Shown in pieces: positions 40,094 through 48,407 of a stretch of 64,000 nt of DNA. The DNA comes from an uncultured Flavobacteriales bacterium (GTDB lineage Bacteria > Bacteroidota > Bacteroidia > Flavobacteriales_D > Parvicellaceae): contig CAJWDP010000007.1 of the NCBI GenBank assembly GCA_913030835.1, positions 34,990 to 98,989 on the forward strand, in the 5' to 3' direction. The notes below the pieces were generated by a model. The model searched no databases and was not told the origin of the DNA. It saw only the letters and a list, made by a program, of their open reading frames with translations. Every line of letters begins with the position of its first letter. The stretch's first letter is position 1. The translations under genes were made by a program, and so were the position numbers.

Positions 40094-41215
40094 ATGAGCA
40101 ACGGTAGAAGAAAGAGCTTTTGGGAACGATTTGCCTACAAAGAGCTTTCCAAAATCGGTCCCTCCACCAGCGATTCTATCGAGCGATTGTCAGCTGATGA
40201 ATTATCGTCGATCAGAAAGATCAGGCGCAGTGCTTTGTTGCAAGCTTCCTTTGCAGGAGCAACAGGTGTATTGTTGCTCTATATCCCGTATCATGTATTA
40301 ACGGGAAGTGTATTTCCGAAAAGAGAGTTATTCGTGCCGTTTGGAGAGCTAAAGCTAACCGTTGAATACGAATTCTACGCGTATAGTTTGTTGTTGGTAC
40401 TTATTGAAATCTGGTTTTTGAATTATTTGAATGTCAAAACAGTGGCTAAAATCGCTCGAGCTTGCGGATTCCCTGAAGAAATTGATGACGATTATGAAAA
40501 TAATTTGAGTGCCTTAATTGCCGTTGGCTTAGAAAAAAAACACAAACAGCTACAGTCCATTGGAATTAATCCCTACTTAGGACTCTCCAAATGGAAACTT
40601 CTAGCCTATCAAGTTGCAATTCGTTTTAAAGCCGCGTTGACCAACTATGTGTTTAAACTTGTCATAAGCAGACTGCTAGGTCGGTATTTGCTGAGAGTGT
40701 ATATTGATCTAATTGGTATCCCTGTCTATGCTTTTTGGAACGCGTACGCCACCCATAGAATAATAAAAGAAGCTCTCGTTCGTATTATGGCTCCTCCTAT
40801 TATTAAAAAATTTGCAGACAGTTTGTTTGAATCCTACGGTCAAAACGAGCAGGTCAGGTCCATCATTTACGATAGCTTACAAAGCATATCAGAATCCAAG
40901 AGGTCCTATCATTACAACCATTTTCTTCTTTCAATAAGCTTGCTGAATAAGTTTAACGTTCCGGTAAATGAACAGCAATCATTCAATCCTGAAATCCATC
41001 GAGATCTTCGCACAGCAGATGAGGTCGTAAGAAAAAGTTTTTCAAAGATTCTGGTATTTGGCATCGTAATCGACGGAAAAGTATCCAAGAGAGAAATTCG
41101 ATTGCTGGAGAAGATGCAATCTGAAAATATTGTACCTTATTCAACGGAGGAAATCAAATCCTGGGCTGCTGATTTTTCCGAAGGCAAAGGTTTGGATTCC
41201 CTAATTAATAATTAA
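40094..41215 (+). CDS. Membrane protein of unknown function with a TerB-like C-terminal tail
   Basis: A 373-residue protein that I do not recognise with certainty; it resembles what databases call the LBF_2804 family. The N-terminus is hydrophilic and basic (NGRRKSFWERFAYKELSK). Two hydrophobic hairpins are clear: SFAGATGVLLLYIPYHVL and FYAYSLLLVLIEIWFLNYL (about 50-125), and a third hydrophobic stretch lies near 200-225 (YLLRVYIDLIGIPVYAFW). The middle has a conserved helical block (PPIIKKFADSLFESYGQNEQ). The C-terminal 70 residues include VFGIVIDGKVSKREIRLLEKMQ, which matches the DGxxxxxE helix pattern of TerB-like and EF-hand-like domains. It follows purB with no gap. Function unknown. Confidence 0.65.
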   Translation: MSNGRRKSFWERFAYKELSKIGPSTSDSIERLSADELSSIRKIRRSALLQASFAGATGVLLLYIPYHVLTGSVFPKRELFVPFGELKLTVEYEFYAYSLLLVLIEIWFLNYLNVKTVAKIARACGFPEEIDDDYENNLSALIAVGLEKKHKQLQSIGINPYLGLSKWKLLAYQVAIRFKAALTNYVFKLVISRLLGRYLLRVYIDLIGIPVYAFWNAYATHRIIKEALVRIMAPPIIKKFADSLFESYGQNEQVRSIIYDSLQSISESKRSYHYNHFLLSISLLNKFNVPVNEQQSFNPEIHRDLRTADEVVRKSFSKILVFGIVIDGKVSKREIRLLEKMQSENIVPYSTEEIKSWAADFSEGKGLDSLINN

Positions 41216-41252
41216 TCCTTATTTGCTGCGATTGAACTAACTCATAATAGCC

Positions 41253-44200
41253 ATGTTTCGTTTTCACCTGATTCTATTTTCCCTACTTTGCCCGTTCGCT
41301 CTAATGGCAAGCCATATACCTGGAGGTAATGTGTCTTATGAGTGTGTCGGACCAAACCAGTTTCTTGTCACACTAACTATTTATGAAGATTGTGCATCTG
41401 CATTTATTAGCTCTGCCAACCAAACAATTTCTGTTTCAAATGATTGCGGAATTACCGGCCTCACTTCTGCTTCGCTAACCAACGTCGTGTATCAAAATCA
41501 ATTTTCTCCTCTTTGTCCAAGTGCAGTATCGAGCTCCACCTGCAATGGAGGAACATTACCCGGCATGTATGAGCACATCTGGCAAGGAGTGGTCACGCTA
41601 CCAGCTGATTGTGATGCCTGGCATTTTGCTTATTCATCCTGCTGTAGAAATGAATCGCTTAATTTATCCAATGGAAGCTCAGAAAGTTTTTACTGGGAGG
41701 CCACCATCAATAGCACCACGGCTCCGTGCAACAATTCGTCAACATCTGCAGATCAAATTAGATACTTATGCCAAAATCAGCTGAATACAATTGAAATGCT
41801 TCCGTACGATCCTGATGCAGATAGTTTGCATCTAACACTGATCGATGCACCAACAACGGGCCCCGGAACTTCAGTTGTATATAACCCTCCCTATTCAGGA
41901 GCTGCGGCAATTACGGGAATCACCATAGACAATAGCACAGGAGTAATTGAAGTTACCCCAACGCTCATTGGTAATTTTGTTGTCAATGTGCTCATAGAGG
42001 AGTTTGATGGATCAGGAAATTTAACCGGAAGCCGAATCATCGATATGCAATTTTATGTAGTCAATTGCTTTACGAATGCAGCACCTCAATTTGCCAATCT
42101 GAACAATATTATTGATGGTACTTCCACAGATTCTATTTCTCTTGCTTCCTGTACAGGCAGCAACCTATGTTTTGATATTAACGGTACCGATCTAAATGCT
42201 TTTGATTCCGTTTTCCTAGATCCTGACCTAAGCAGTATACCGGGAGCGACGTTTGTACAGACGGACTTTTCATCCTCTCCAGTAGGGACCATTTGTTGGA
42301 GTGTTCCAATTGGAGCATCAGGATCCTATTACATTCCCATAGCTTTCTCAGACAATGCATGTCCGATCAACGGAACAGGTTCTGTAGGGATTTCTATAGC
42401 AATTGCACCTTCATTGGAGTTGGGAGCAGACCTGCACGTGTGCGATGGGGTTCCGTTTGCAATCAATGGATATTCTGATTCCACGTATTGGGAAACCATT
42501 TCAGGAGCTGCGTTGGTCGTGGGGAGCAACATATCTTGTAATCCATGCTCCGATCCGGAATTCACTTTGTCGGATACCACGGTAATTTCGGCATTGGACA
42601 ACACCCCGGGTTTGTGTATCTCAACAGACACAATTACCACATTCGTGGTAGGATCATTTTCGTCTACAATAGTACCCTCTTCGGATACAATTTGCTTATT
42701 GGAAAATAGTGTGCTTGATGTTTCGATTAGTCCGGCCGGGACCTATACTTACGATTGGGTGAATTCAGGAAACCTTGATGATTATACCAGCAATACTCCC
42801 GTATTTTCTTCTTCGGTTTCCGGTAGCTTTACAGAAACTGTTTCGATTACATCATCAGAGGGGTGTACGATTTCTTTCAGTACTAACATTGATGTGCTAA
42901 ACGCCGCAAGTCCTGCGAACAGCATTCTTCCAAGTGATACCAACTTCATGTGCGGTACTTTGCTCAATCTAAGCAGTTCGAATTTAGCTTCAAGCTCAGA
43001 TAATTTTAATTCAGGCTCTGAAAATACTGCTCTTTGGAGCGCACTACCCAGCGGTACAGTAGGTGATGAATGCGGTTCAAGTTCAGGTCTTTTTGCACTT
43101 CATTTTGACGGCTCATCCGGTGACCGAAGTGCAGTAACTGTGCCTTTAAATTTGACAGGCTGTACCGATATCAATTATTGCCTTTACATAGGAAACAATT
43201 CCTCGGGGGGCGCACCATGTGAAAATGCGGATAACGGTGAAGACGTTCATCTTGAGTATTCGGTAGATGGAGGACTTACTTTCGGACAGATTCAGCTACA
43301 TGATGAAAACGATTGGGACCTAAATCCCAACTGGCAGTGTTTTACCATTTCTATCCCTGTAGCCGCTCAAACTGGATCGACCATCATCCGTTGGGATCAA
43401 CCCAATTATTCTGCATGCACGGGCTGCGACAACTGGTCGTTGGACGATGTGTCTTTTTCGTGTGCCCAAAATTATCTGTACAGCTGGACCCCTTCCTCAG
43501 GTTTGACAGATCCCAACTCGAATAGCACGAATTTGTATGTGCCTGAAGATTCAATAACTTATTTTCTTTACACTCAGGACACCATTAGTGGTTGCGATTA
43601 CACATCACAATTCACGATAATTCCCCTTTGCGATTCTTGCCAAACTCCAATACCAAGCTATACGGATTCGCTGGATTGCTACGGAGATGCAAATGGATCT
43701 GTACATGTGAATGTTGTTGGTTCTGACGGTCCGTTTTCGATAGCACTGTATGACAGCTTTGGCAATCTTGTTGACTCCGTTGGTGGGATTGACACAGACA
43801 CAACGTTTTCAGGCCTAGCGGCGGGAACTTATTTGATAAGTAGCTCAGGATCTTCCAGTTGCAGCATGGATACGGTAATTTCCATCTGGGAACCAATTGA
43901 ATTTATGGCCGTAACTTCTCTAGATACTTCATTTTGCGGGCCCGGCGCATTTATTTATTCCGGAACATCAACCGGCGGTGTAGGAACCTCCAGCTATTTC
44001 TGGAGTACAGGGGAAATAGGTTCAGGACCTTATACAGACACAGCATCCGCGAATACGATTCTGATATTAACCGCATTGGATGAAAATGGTTGCGCCGACA
44101 AGGACTCTATGATTGTTACCGTGCATTCATTACCCGTCGTATCCATCGAACCCTTAGTGAATGACAGTATTTGTAATACAAGTGGACTGCTAACTCTTCC

Positions 44201-44618
44201 TTCAGCAACGCCATTAGGAGGCACATTTTTTGGCACCGGTGTTACAGGAAACGAATTTGATCCTGCTTCAGCGGGAATTGGCAATCATTTTGTGTACTAC
44301 ACCTATACAGACTCAAACGGCTGCTTCGGTGTAGATACCGTTTCTATTTATGTATTGAATTGCACGGGAATAGAAGAAAATGCGAATAACAACATCATCC
44401 TATTCCCAAATCCTTTCGAATCTCGTTTGGAAATATCTTCTGCTTACATGATCGATAAAATAAATCTATTCGATCTGAATGGGAGATTGATTACTTGTAT
44501 TGAGGAGCCAAAAAATCGATATATTCTGCAATTGGCACATTTAAATTCCGGGAGCTATATCATTGAGATGATTTCGGGTAATGCTTCAATAAAAGCATTG
44601 GTTACAAAATCGAACTGA
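41253..44618 (+). CDS. T9SS type A secreted adhesin-like protein with a reelin-like module
   Basis: A 1121-residue secreted protein. The signal peptide ends near CPFALMA. The first 250 residues start SHIPGGNVSYECVGPNQFLVTL, a known N-terminus of Bacteroidota surface proteins. Ig-like stretches follow. A module near residues 610-735 has LHFDGSSGDRSAVTVPL, CENADNGEDVHLEYSVDGG and WSLDDVSFSC, which resemble the subrepeats of reelin. SprB-like and Ig-like stretches come next, and the last 75 residues are a T9SS type A sorting domain (ILFPNPFESRLEISS, INLFDLNGRLI, LNSGSYIIEM). It differs from the adhesins at the left end, which use the type B domain. Surface or extracellular location is expected; ligand unknown. 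Confidence 0.83.
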   Translation: MFRFHLILFSLLCPFALMASHIPGGNVSYECVGPNQFLVTLTIYEDCASAFISSANQTISVSNDCGITGLTSASLTNVVYQNQFSPLCPSAVSSSTCNGGTLPGMYEHIWQGVVTLPADCDAWHFAYSSCCRNESLNLSNGSSESFYWEATINSTTAPCNNSSTSADQIRYLCQNQLNTIEMLPYDPDADSLHLTLIDAPTTGPGTSVVYNPPYSGAAAITGITIDNSTGVIEVTPTLIGNFVVNVLIEEFDGSGNLTGSRIIDMQFYVVNCFTNAAPQFANLNNIIDGTSTDSISLASCTGSNLCFDINGTDLNAFDSVFLDPDLSSIPGATFVQTDFSSSPVGTICWSVPIGASGSYYIPIAFSDNACPINGTGSVGISIAIAPSLELGADLHVCDGVPFAINGYSDSTYWETISGAALVVGSNISCNPCSDPEFTLSDTTVISALDNTPGLCISTDTITTFVVGSFSSTIVPSSDTICLLENSVLDVSISPAGTYTYDWVNSGNLDDYTSNTPVFSSSVSGSFTETVSITSSEGCTISFSTNIDVLNAASPANSILPSDTNFMCGTLLNLSSSNLASSSDNFNSGSENTALWSALPSGTVGDECGSSSGLFALHFDGSSGDRSAVTVPLNLTGCTDINYCLYIGNNSSGGAPCENADNGEDVHLEYSVDGGLTFGQIQLHDENDWDLNPNWQCFTISIPVAAQTGSTIIRWDQPNYSACTGCDNWSLDDVSFSCAQNYLYSWTPSSGLTDPNSNSTNLYVPEDSITYFLYTQDTISGCDYTSQFTIIPLCDSCQTPIPSYTDSLDCYGDANGSVHVNVVGSDGPFSIALYDSFGNLVDSVGGIDTDTTFSGLAAGTYLISSSGSSSCSMDTVISIWEPIEFMAVTSLDTSFCGPGAFIYSGTSTGGVGTSSYFWSTGEIGSGPYTDTASANTILILTALDENGCADKDSMIVTVHSLPVVSIEPLVNDSICNTSGLLTLPSATPLGGTFFGTGVTGNEFDPASAGIGNHFVYYTYTDSNGCFGVDTVSIYVLNCTGIEENANNNIILFPNPFESRLEISSAYMIDKINLFDLNGRLITCIEEPKNRYILQLAHLNSGSYIIEMISGNASIKALVTKSN

Positions 44619-44710
44619 TGGTCATTCAAACTCAATATTTATTTCCTGATATTGAATGCAGAACAAATTGAAAAGTTTATCGTTCTGCTATTAACCCTTA
44701 AATTCTCAAA

Positions 44711-45361
44711 ATGTATAGAAAAGGAGTTTTTTTTATCCCTCTTACAATAGTTGTCTTTGTCGGTAGCTGCCAAAACACAACGGAAAATGTGAAACAAACT
44801 ACCAATGAGGAAGTGAACGCTGTTCCCACAGTTTACGAAGAAAAAGACTTGGACACAGCCTACTTTGCCAGCGGCTGCTTTTGGTGTGTCGAAGCAATTT
44901 ACGAGAGTATAAAGGGGGTACAAGAGGCCGTTTCGGGATATTCCGGAGGGAAAGAAAAAAATCCTACCTATCAATCGGTTGGCACTCATGCCGAAACAGT
45001 TCAGGTAATTTATAATCCATCAATCGTTCGATTTAATCAGCTTCTTAATGCCTACTATGGTTCACAAGATCCAACTACCTTTGGACAAGAACCGGACTTC
45101 GGTGAACACTACAGATCCATCATCTTTTATCAAAATCAGCAAGAAAAAATGCTGATAGATCACTACAAAGACTCTCTTAACAGCTCGGGAAAATATAGCA
45201 AACCCGTAATAACAGAGGTGAAAGAATTTGACAAGTTCTGGAAAGCGGAAGATTACCATCAAAATTATGAACGATTGCACCCGGACCAACCCTATGTTCG
45301 ATCCGTATCTCGCCCACGGCTAGAAAGGTTCAAGCAGGCATTTCCTGAGCTTCTAAAATAA
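44711..45361 (+). CDS. msrA: Peptide-methionine (S)-S-oxide reductase, predicted lipoprotein
   Basis: A 216-residue MsrA that reduces methionine S-sulfoxide. The catalytic motif SGCFWCVEA has the nucleophilic cysteine near residue 56. GVQEAVSGYSGG, the substrate-binding FGEHYRSIIFY and AEDYHQNY motifs follow. The N-terminus is a lipoprotein signal with lipobox VGSC (near residue 20), so the enzyme is probably tethered in the periplasm or on the outer membrane rather than in the cytoplasm. There is no cysteine after GCFWC, so the second cysteine of that motif is the only close candidate for the resolving role. No MsrB domain is fused. The gene is read in the same direction as the type A adhesin, 92 bases after it. 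Confidence 0.93.
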   Translation: MYRKGVFFIPLTIVVFVGSCQNTTENVKQTTNEEVNAVPTVYEEKDLDTAYFASGCFWCVEAIYESIKGVQEAVSGYSGGKEKNPTYQSVGTHAETVQVIYNPSIVRFNQLLNAYYGSQDPTTFGQEPDFGEHYRSIIFYQNQQEKMLIDHYKDSLNSSGKYSKPVITEVKEFDKFWKAEDYHQNYERLHPDQPYVRSVSRPRLERFKQAFPELLK

Positions 45362-45380
45362 AAAAGCCCCGAAGGGCTTT
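45357..45380 (-). terminator. Rho-independent terminator of the beta-oxidation operon (also usable from msrA)
   Basis: AAAGCCC and GGGCTTT form a seven-base stem (45363-45380). Read on the minus strand the loop is TTCG, a very stable tetraloop, and it is followed by a T-rich run. That is the better direction and lies 20 bases after the acyl-CoA dehydrogenase stop. On the plus strand it can also end msrA. Confidence 0.85.
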
Positions 45381-45400
45381 ATTCTATTAGATCTTAAGAA

Positions 45401-47197
45401 CTAATAACAATAATCATTTGCTTCGATCAACCCCAAAGCAATACGCTGCCTTGCTTCTTTTGCATTGAATGGTGCATGTTTCGTAAATCGCTTCAATCCT
45501 AAAAGCATCATCCTCATTTCATCTCCTTCAGCAAAAGCGTTGAGCGCATCTTTTCCGGCTTTATTCATCTCATCTGCACAGTCGTACAATAATACCCTCA
45601 TCATATCGAGCCTTTCCTGACAGGCCTCTTCGCCTTTTACATCGACCATTTTTTGAACTCTGAGCAACGTGGATTCTGCCAAATACACCGTATTGATCAT
45701 ATCTGCAATGTTCATCATCACTTCCTGTTCCTTCGCCATTTTATCGGCGAATTTCTTAGCCGCTGCACCTGCCACCATAAGCACTGCTTTTTTGAAATTC
45801 TTTACATATTTGGTTTCTGCAGCAAAGAGTTCATCACTTTCTTCTCCAAAATCAGGAATACTCATTAGCTCATTTGCAACTGCCATTGCCGGGCCCATCA
45901 GGTCGATCTCTCCCTTCATCCCCTTTTTCATAATCATACCAACTGTGAGCATTCTGTTGATCTCGTTTGTTCCCTCAAATATTCGATTAATCCTGGCATC
46001 CCGATACGATCTTTCTATACGCGTCTCAGCCGAGAAACCCATTCCTCCATGGATTTGAACTCCCTCGTCTACAACAAAATCAAGGCATTCTGAACCAACC
46101 ACTTTTAGAATCGCACATTCCGGAGCAAACTGCTCTATCCCTTTGAGGGTTGCTTGCCCTTTGTCCATTCCTGCTTCTGCCAATGCATTAATGGCATCAT
46201 CAATGTTCTGTGTCGCTCTGTAGGTTGCTGATTCAACAGCGAAGATCTTGATCGCCTGTTCAGCCAATTTGTGCCGAATTGCGCCGTATTTTGAAATCGG
46301 CCTGCCGAATTGCTCCCGCTCATTTGCGTACTTCAGTGAATCGATCAATGCACCTTTGGCTCCGCCCATTACGCCTCCGCCCAATTTGATTCGACCTATA
46401 TTCAAAATATTGACTGCTATTTTAAAACCGCCTTCTCTCTCACCAAGCAAATTCTCTACAGGCACCTTTACATTGTTGTAAAAAACCTGTCTGGTAGAAG
46501 ACCCCTTAATTCCCATCTTTTTCTCTTCAGGGTTCAACGTGATTCCTTCCGAATCTGCCTCAATTAAGAACGCAGTTAAATTTTTGTCATCATCGATCTT
46601 AGCAAATACCGTATGCAAGTTTGCAAACCCACCATTCGTGATCCACATCTTCTGACCTGTGATACTATAGTACTTTCCATCATCGCTAAGTACCGCCTTT
46701 GTTTTACCCGAATTGGCGTCTGAACCGGAGCTAGGCTCAGTTAAGCAATACGATGCCTTCCATTCTCCGGTAGCCAGTTTTGGAATGTATTTTTTCTTTT
46801 GCTCCTCCGTACCGTAATACAATAGAGGCAGCGTACCTATCCCTGTATGTGCACCATAGGCCACTGAAAATGAAAAACCAGTGCCCAACGCTTCCGTTGC
46901 CAGCATAGAGGTTTTAAAGTCAACACCCATTCCACCTAATTCCTCAGGTACGGATAGCCCTAGCATACCCAGCTCCCCTGCTTTTTCCATTAAGGATTCC
47001 ATCAAGCCTTCTTCCATCGCGTCGATCCGATCCAAATTCGGATGAACTTCAGCTGCTAAGAAATCATGGCACATTTGAGCGATCATTCGCTGTTCTTCTG
47101 TCCATTCTTCTGGCGTAAATATGTCCTGAGGCTGGGTATCTCTGACGAGAAACTCACCTCCTTTTATAGCATCCGTTTGTTTATCTGTTGTTTCCAT
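45401..47197 (-). CDS. Acyl-CoA dehydrogenase
   Basis: A 598-residue flavoenzyme that oxidises acyl-CoA to trans-2-enoyl-CoA, the first beta-oxidation step. Seen: LGMLGLSVPEELGGMGVDF, CLTEPSSGSDANSGKTKA (FAD and substrate region), ITGQKMWITNGGFA, and the C-terminal YRDARINRIFEGTNEINRML, which carries the catalytic glutamate region. The extra 150-residue helical C-terminus makes it longer than medium-chain enzymes and similar to very-long-chain/ACAD9-like ones, which suggests long substrates. It is the last gene of the marR-led operon, 18 bases after the thiolase, and is followed by a terminator. Confidence 0.93.
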   Translation of the reverse strand: METTDKQTDAIKGGEFLVRDTQPQDIFTPEEWTEEQRMIAQMCHDFLAAEVHPNLDRIDAMEEGLMESLMEKAGELGMLGLSVPEELGGMGVDFKTSMLATEALGTGFSFSVAYGAHTGIGTLPLLYYGTEEQKKKYIPKLATGEWKASYCLTEPSSGSDANSGKTKAVLSDDGKYYSITGQKMWITNGGFANLHTVFAKIDDDKNLTAFLIEADSEGITLNPEEKKMGIKGSSTRQVFYNNVKVPVENLLGEREGGFKIAVNILNIGRIKLGGGVMGGAKGALIDSLKYANEREQFGRPISKYGAIRHKLAEQAIKIFAVESATYRATQNIDDAINALAEAGMDKGQATLKGIEQFAPECAILKVVGSECLDFVVDEGVQIHGGMGFSAETRIERSYRDARINRIFEGTNEINRMLTVGMIMKKGMKGEIDLMGPAMAVANELMSIPDFGEESDELFAAETKYVKNFKKAVLMVAGAAAKKFADKMAKEQEVMMNIADMINTVYLAESTLLRVQKMVDVKGEEACQERLDMMRVLLYDCADEMNKAGKDALNAFAEGDEMRMMLLGLKRFTKHAPFNAKEARQRIALGLIEANDYCY

Positions 47198-47215
47198 AAT
47201 ACTTCTGTAATAATC

Positions 47216-48397
47216 TTAATTCAATAATTCAAAAATTCCACAGGCTCCCTGTCCCGTTCCTACACACATCGACACTGCACCATATTTCTGTTTTCTTCTT
47301 CTCATTTCATTGAAAAGCTGCACCGACAATTTTGCCCCTGTGCATCCTAACGGGTGGCCCAATGCGATTGCTCCGCCGTTCACATTTACGATATCAGGAT
47401 TCACCCCCAGCTCTTTGACACATGCAACAGCCTGAGAGGCGAAGGCTTCATTCAATTCAATCTGTTCCAGCTGATCCAGCTTCATTCCCGCATTTTTCAG
47501 CGATTGAGGAATGGCATGCATTGGTCCCATTCCCATGATTCTCGGTTCCAATCCTACCACCGTAAAGTCGATCAATCGAGCGATGGGTTCCACATTCAAT
47601 TCTTTCACCATTTCTTCAGACATGACCATAACAAATGCCGCACCATCCGAAGTTTGAGAAGAGTTTCCAGCAGTAACTGTTCCTCCTTGCGCAAATACCG
47701 GCCTTAATCTACCAAGAGCTTCTAATGTAGATCCTGCTCTGGGGCCTTCATCCGTATCCACAACGTAAGATCGCTCCTGACGCTTTTCATCTTGATCCAA
47801 ATACACCTCGTTCACCTGAACCGGAACAATGTCATCTTTAAATCGTCCGTTCTTAATCGCGTCTAATGCTTTTTCATGAGAAGCCAAAGCAAACTTATCC
47901 TGCTCCTCTCGTGTTACATTAAATTGTTTCGCCACGGCTTCAGCAGTTAATCCCATTCCCCAATACCAATCTGGTTGAGTCTGACTCACGGCAGCATTTG
48001 GTACGATTCTCCATCCACCGAATGGAATGGGCGACATCGTTTCTACCCCACCCGCAATGATGCAATCCGCAGCTCCAGCCATAATCTGGTAGGAAGCCAA
48101 TGCAATGGTCTGCAATCCCGAGGAACAATAACGATTTACAGTCATCCCGGGTACTTTATCGGTATCCAGACCCATCAAGGATATCATTCTACCAATATTC
48201 AATCCTTGCTCTGCTTCCGGAGTTGCATTCCCCACGATTACGTCATTGATCCTGGAGGTGTCCAGCTGTGGAAAATCTGAGATCATTTTTTTTACTACCT
48301 CTACAGCGAGATCGTCGGGTCTTGTAAACTTAAATTTACCTCGCGGTGCCTTGCCTACCGCAGTTCTGTATCCACTTACAACATATGCTGTCTTCAT
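47216..48397 (-). CDS. fadA: Acetyl-CoA C-acyltransferase (3-ketoacyl-CoA thiolase)
   Basis: A 393-residue thiolase that cleaves 3-ketoacyl-CoA to acetyl-CoA and a shortened acyl-CoA. The three active-site blocks are complete: VNRYCSSGLQTIALAS (nucleophilic cysteine near residue 90), GGAIALGHPLGCTGAK and CVGTGQGACGIFE. NEAFASQ is also present. It lies 10 bases after the bifunctional dehydrogenase/hydratase gene and 18 bases before the acyl-CoA dehydrogenase gene, so it is in one transcript with both. Confidence 0.95.
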   Translation of the reverse strand: MKTAYVVSGYRTAVGKAPRGKFKFTRPDDLAVEVVKKMISDFPQLDTSRINDVIVGNATPEAEQGLNIGRMISLMGLDTDKVPGMTVNRYCSSGLQTIALASYQIMAGAADCIIAGGVETMSPIPFGGWRIVPNAAVSQTQPDWYWGMGLTAEAVAKQFNVTREEQDKFALASHEKALDAIKNGRFKDDIVPVQVNEVYLDQDEKRQERSYVVDTDEGPRAGSTLEALGRLRPVFAQGGTVTAGNSSQTSDGAAFVMVMSEEMVKELNVEPIARLIDFTVVGLEPRIMGMGPMHAIPQSLKNAGMKLDQLEQIELNEAFASQAVACVKELGVNPDIVNVNGGAIALGHPLGCTGAKLSVQLFNEMRRRKQKYGAVSMCVGTGQGACGIFELLN

Positions 48398-48407
48398 CTT
48401 CTAAAAA

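Noticed and set aside
44639..44680. TCAATAT/ATATTGA hairpin after the type A adhesin as a terminator
   Set aside because: The stem is all A/T apart from one pair and no T-run follows.
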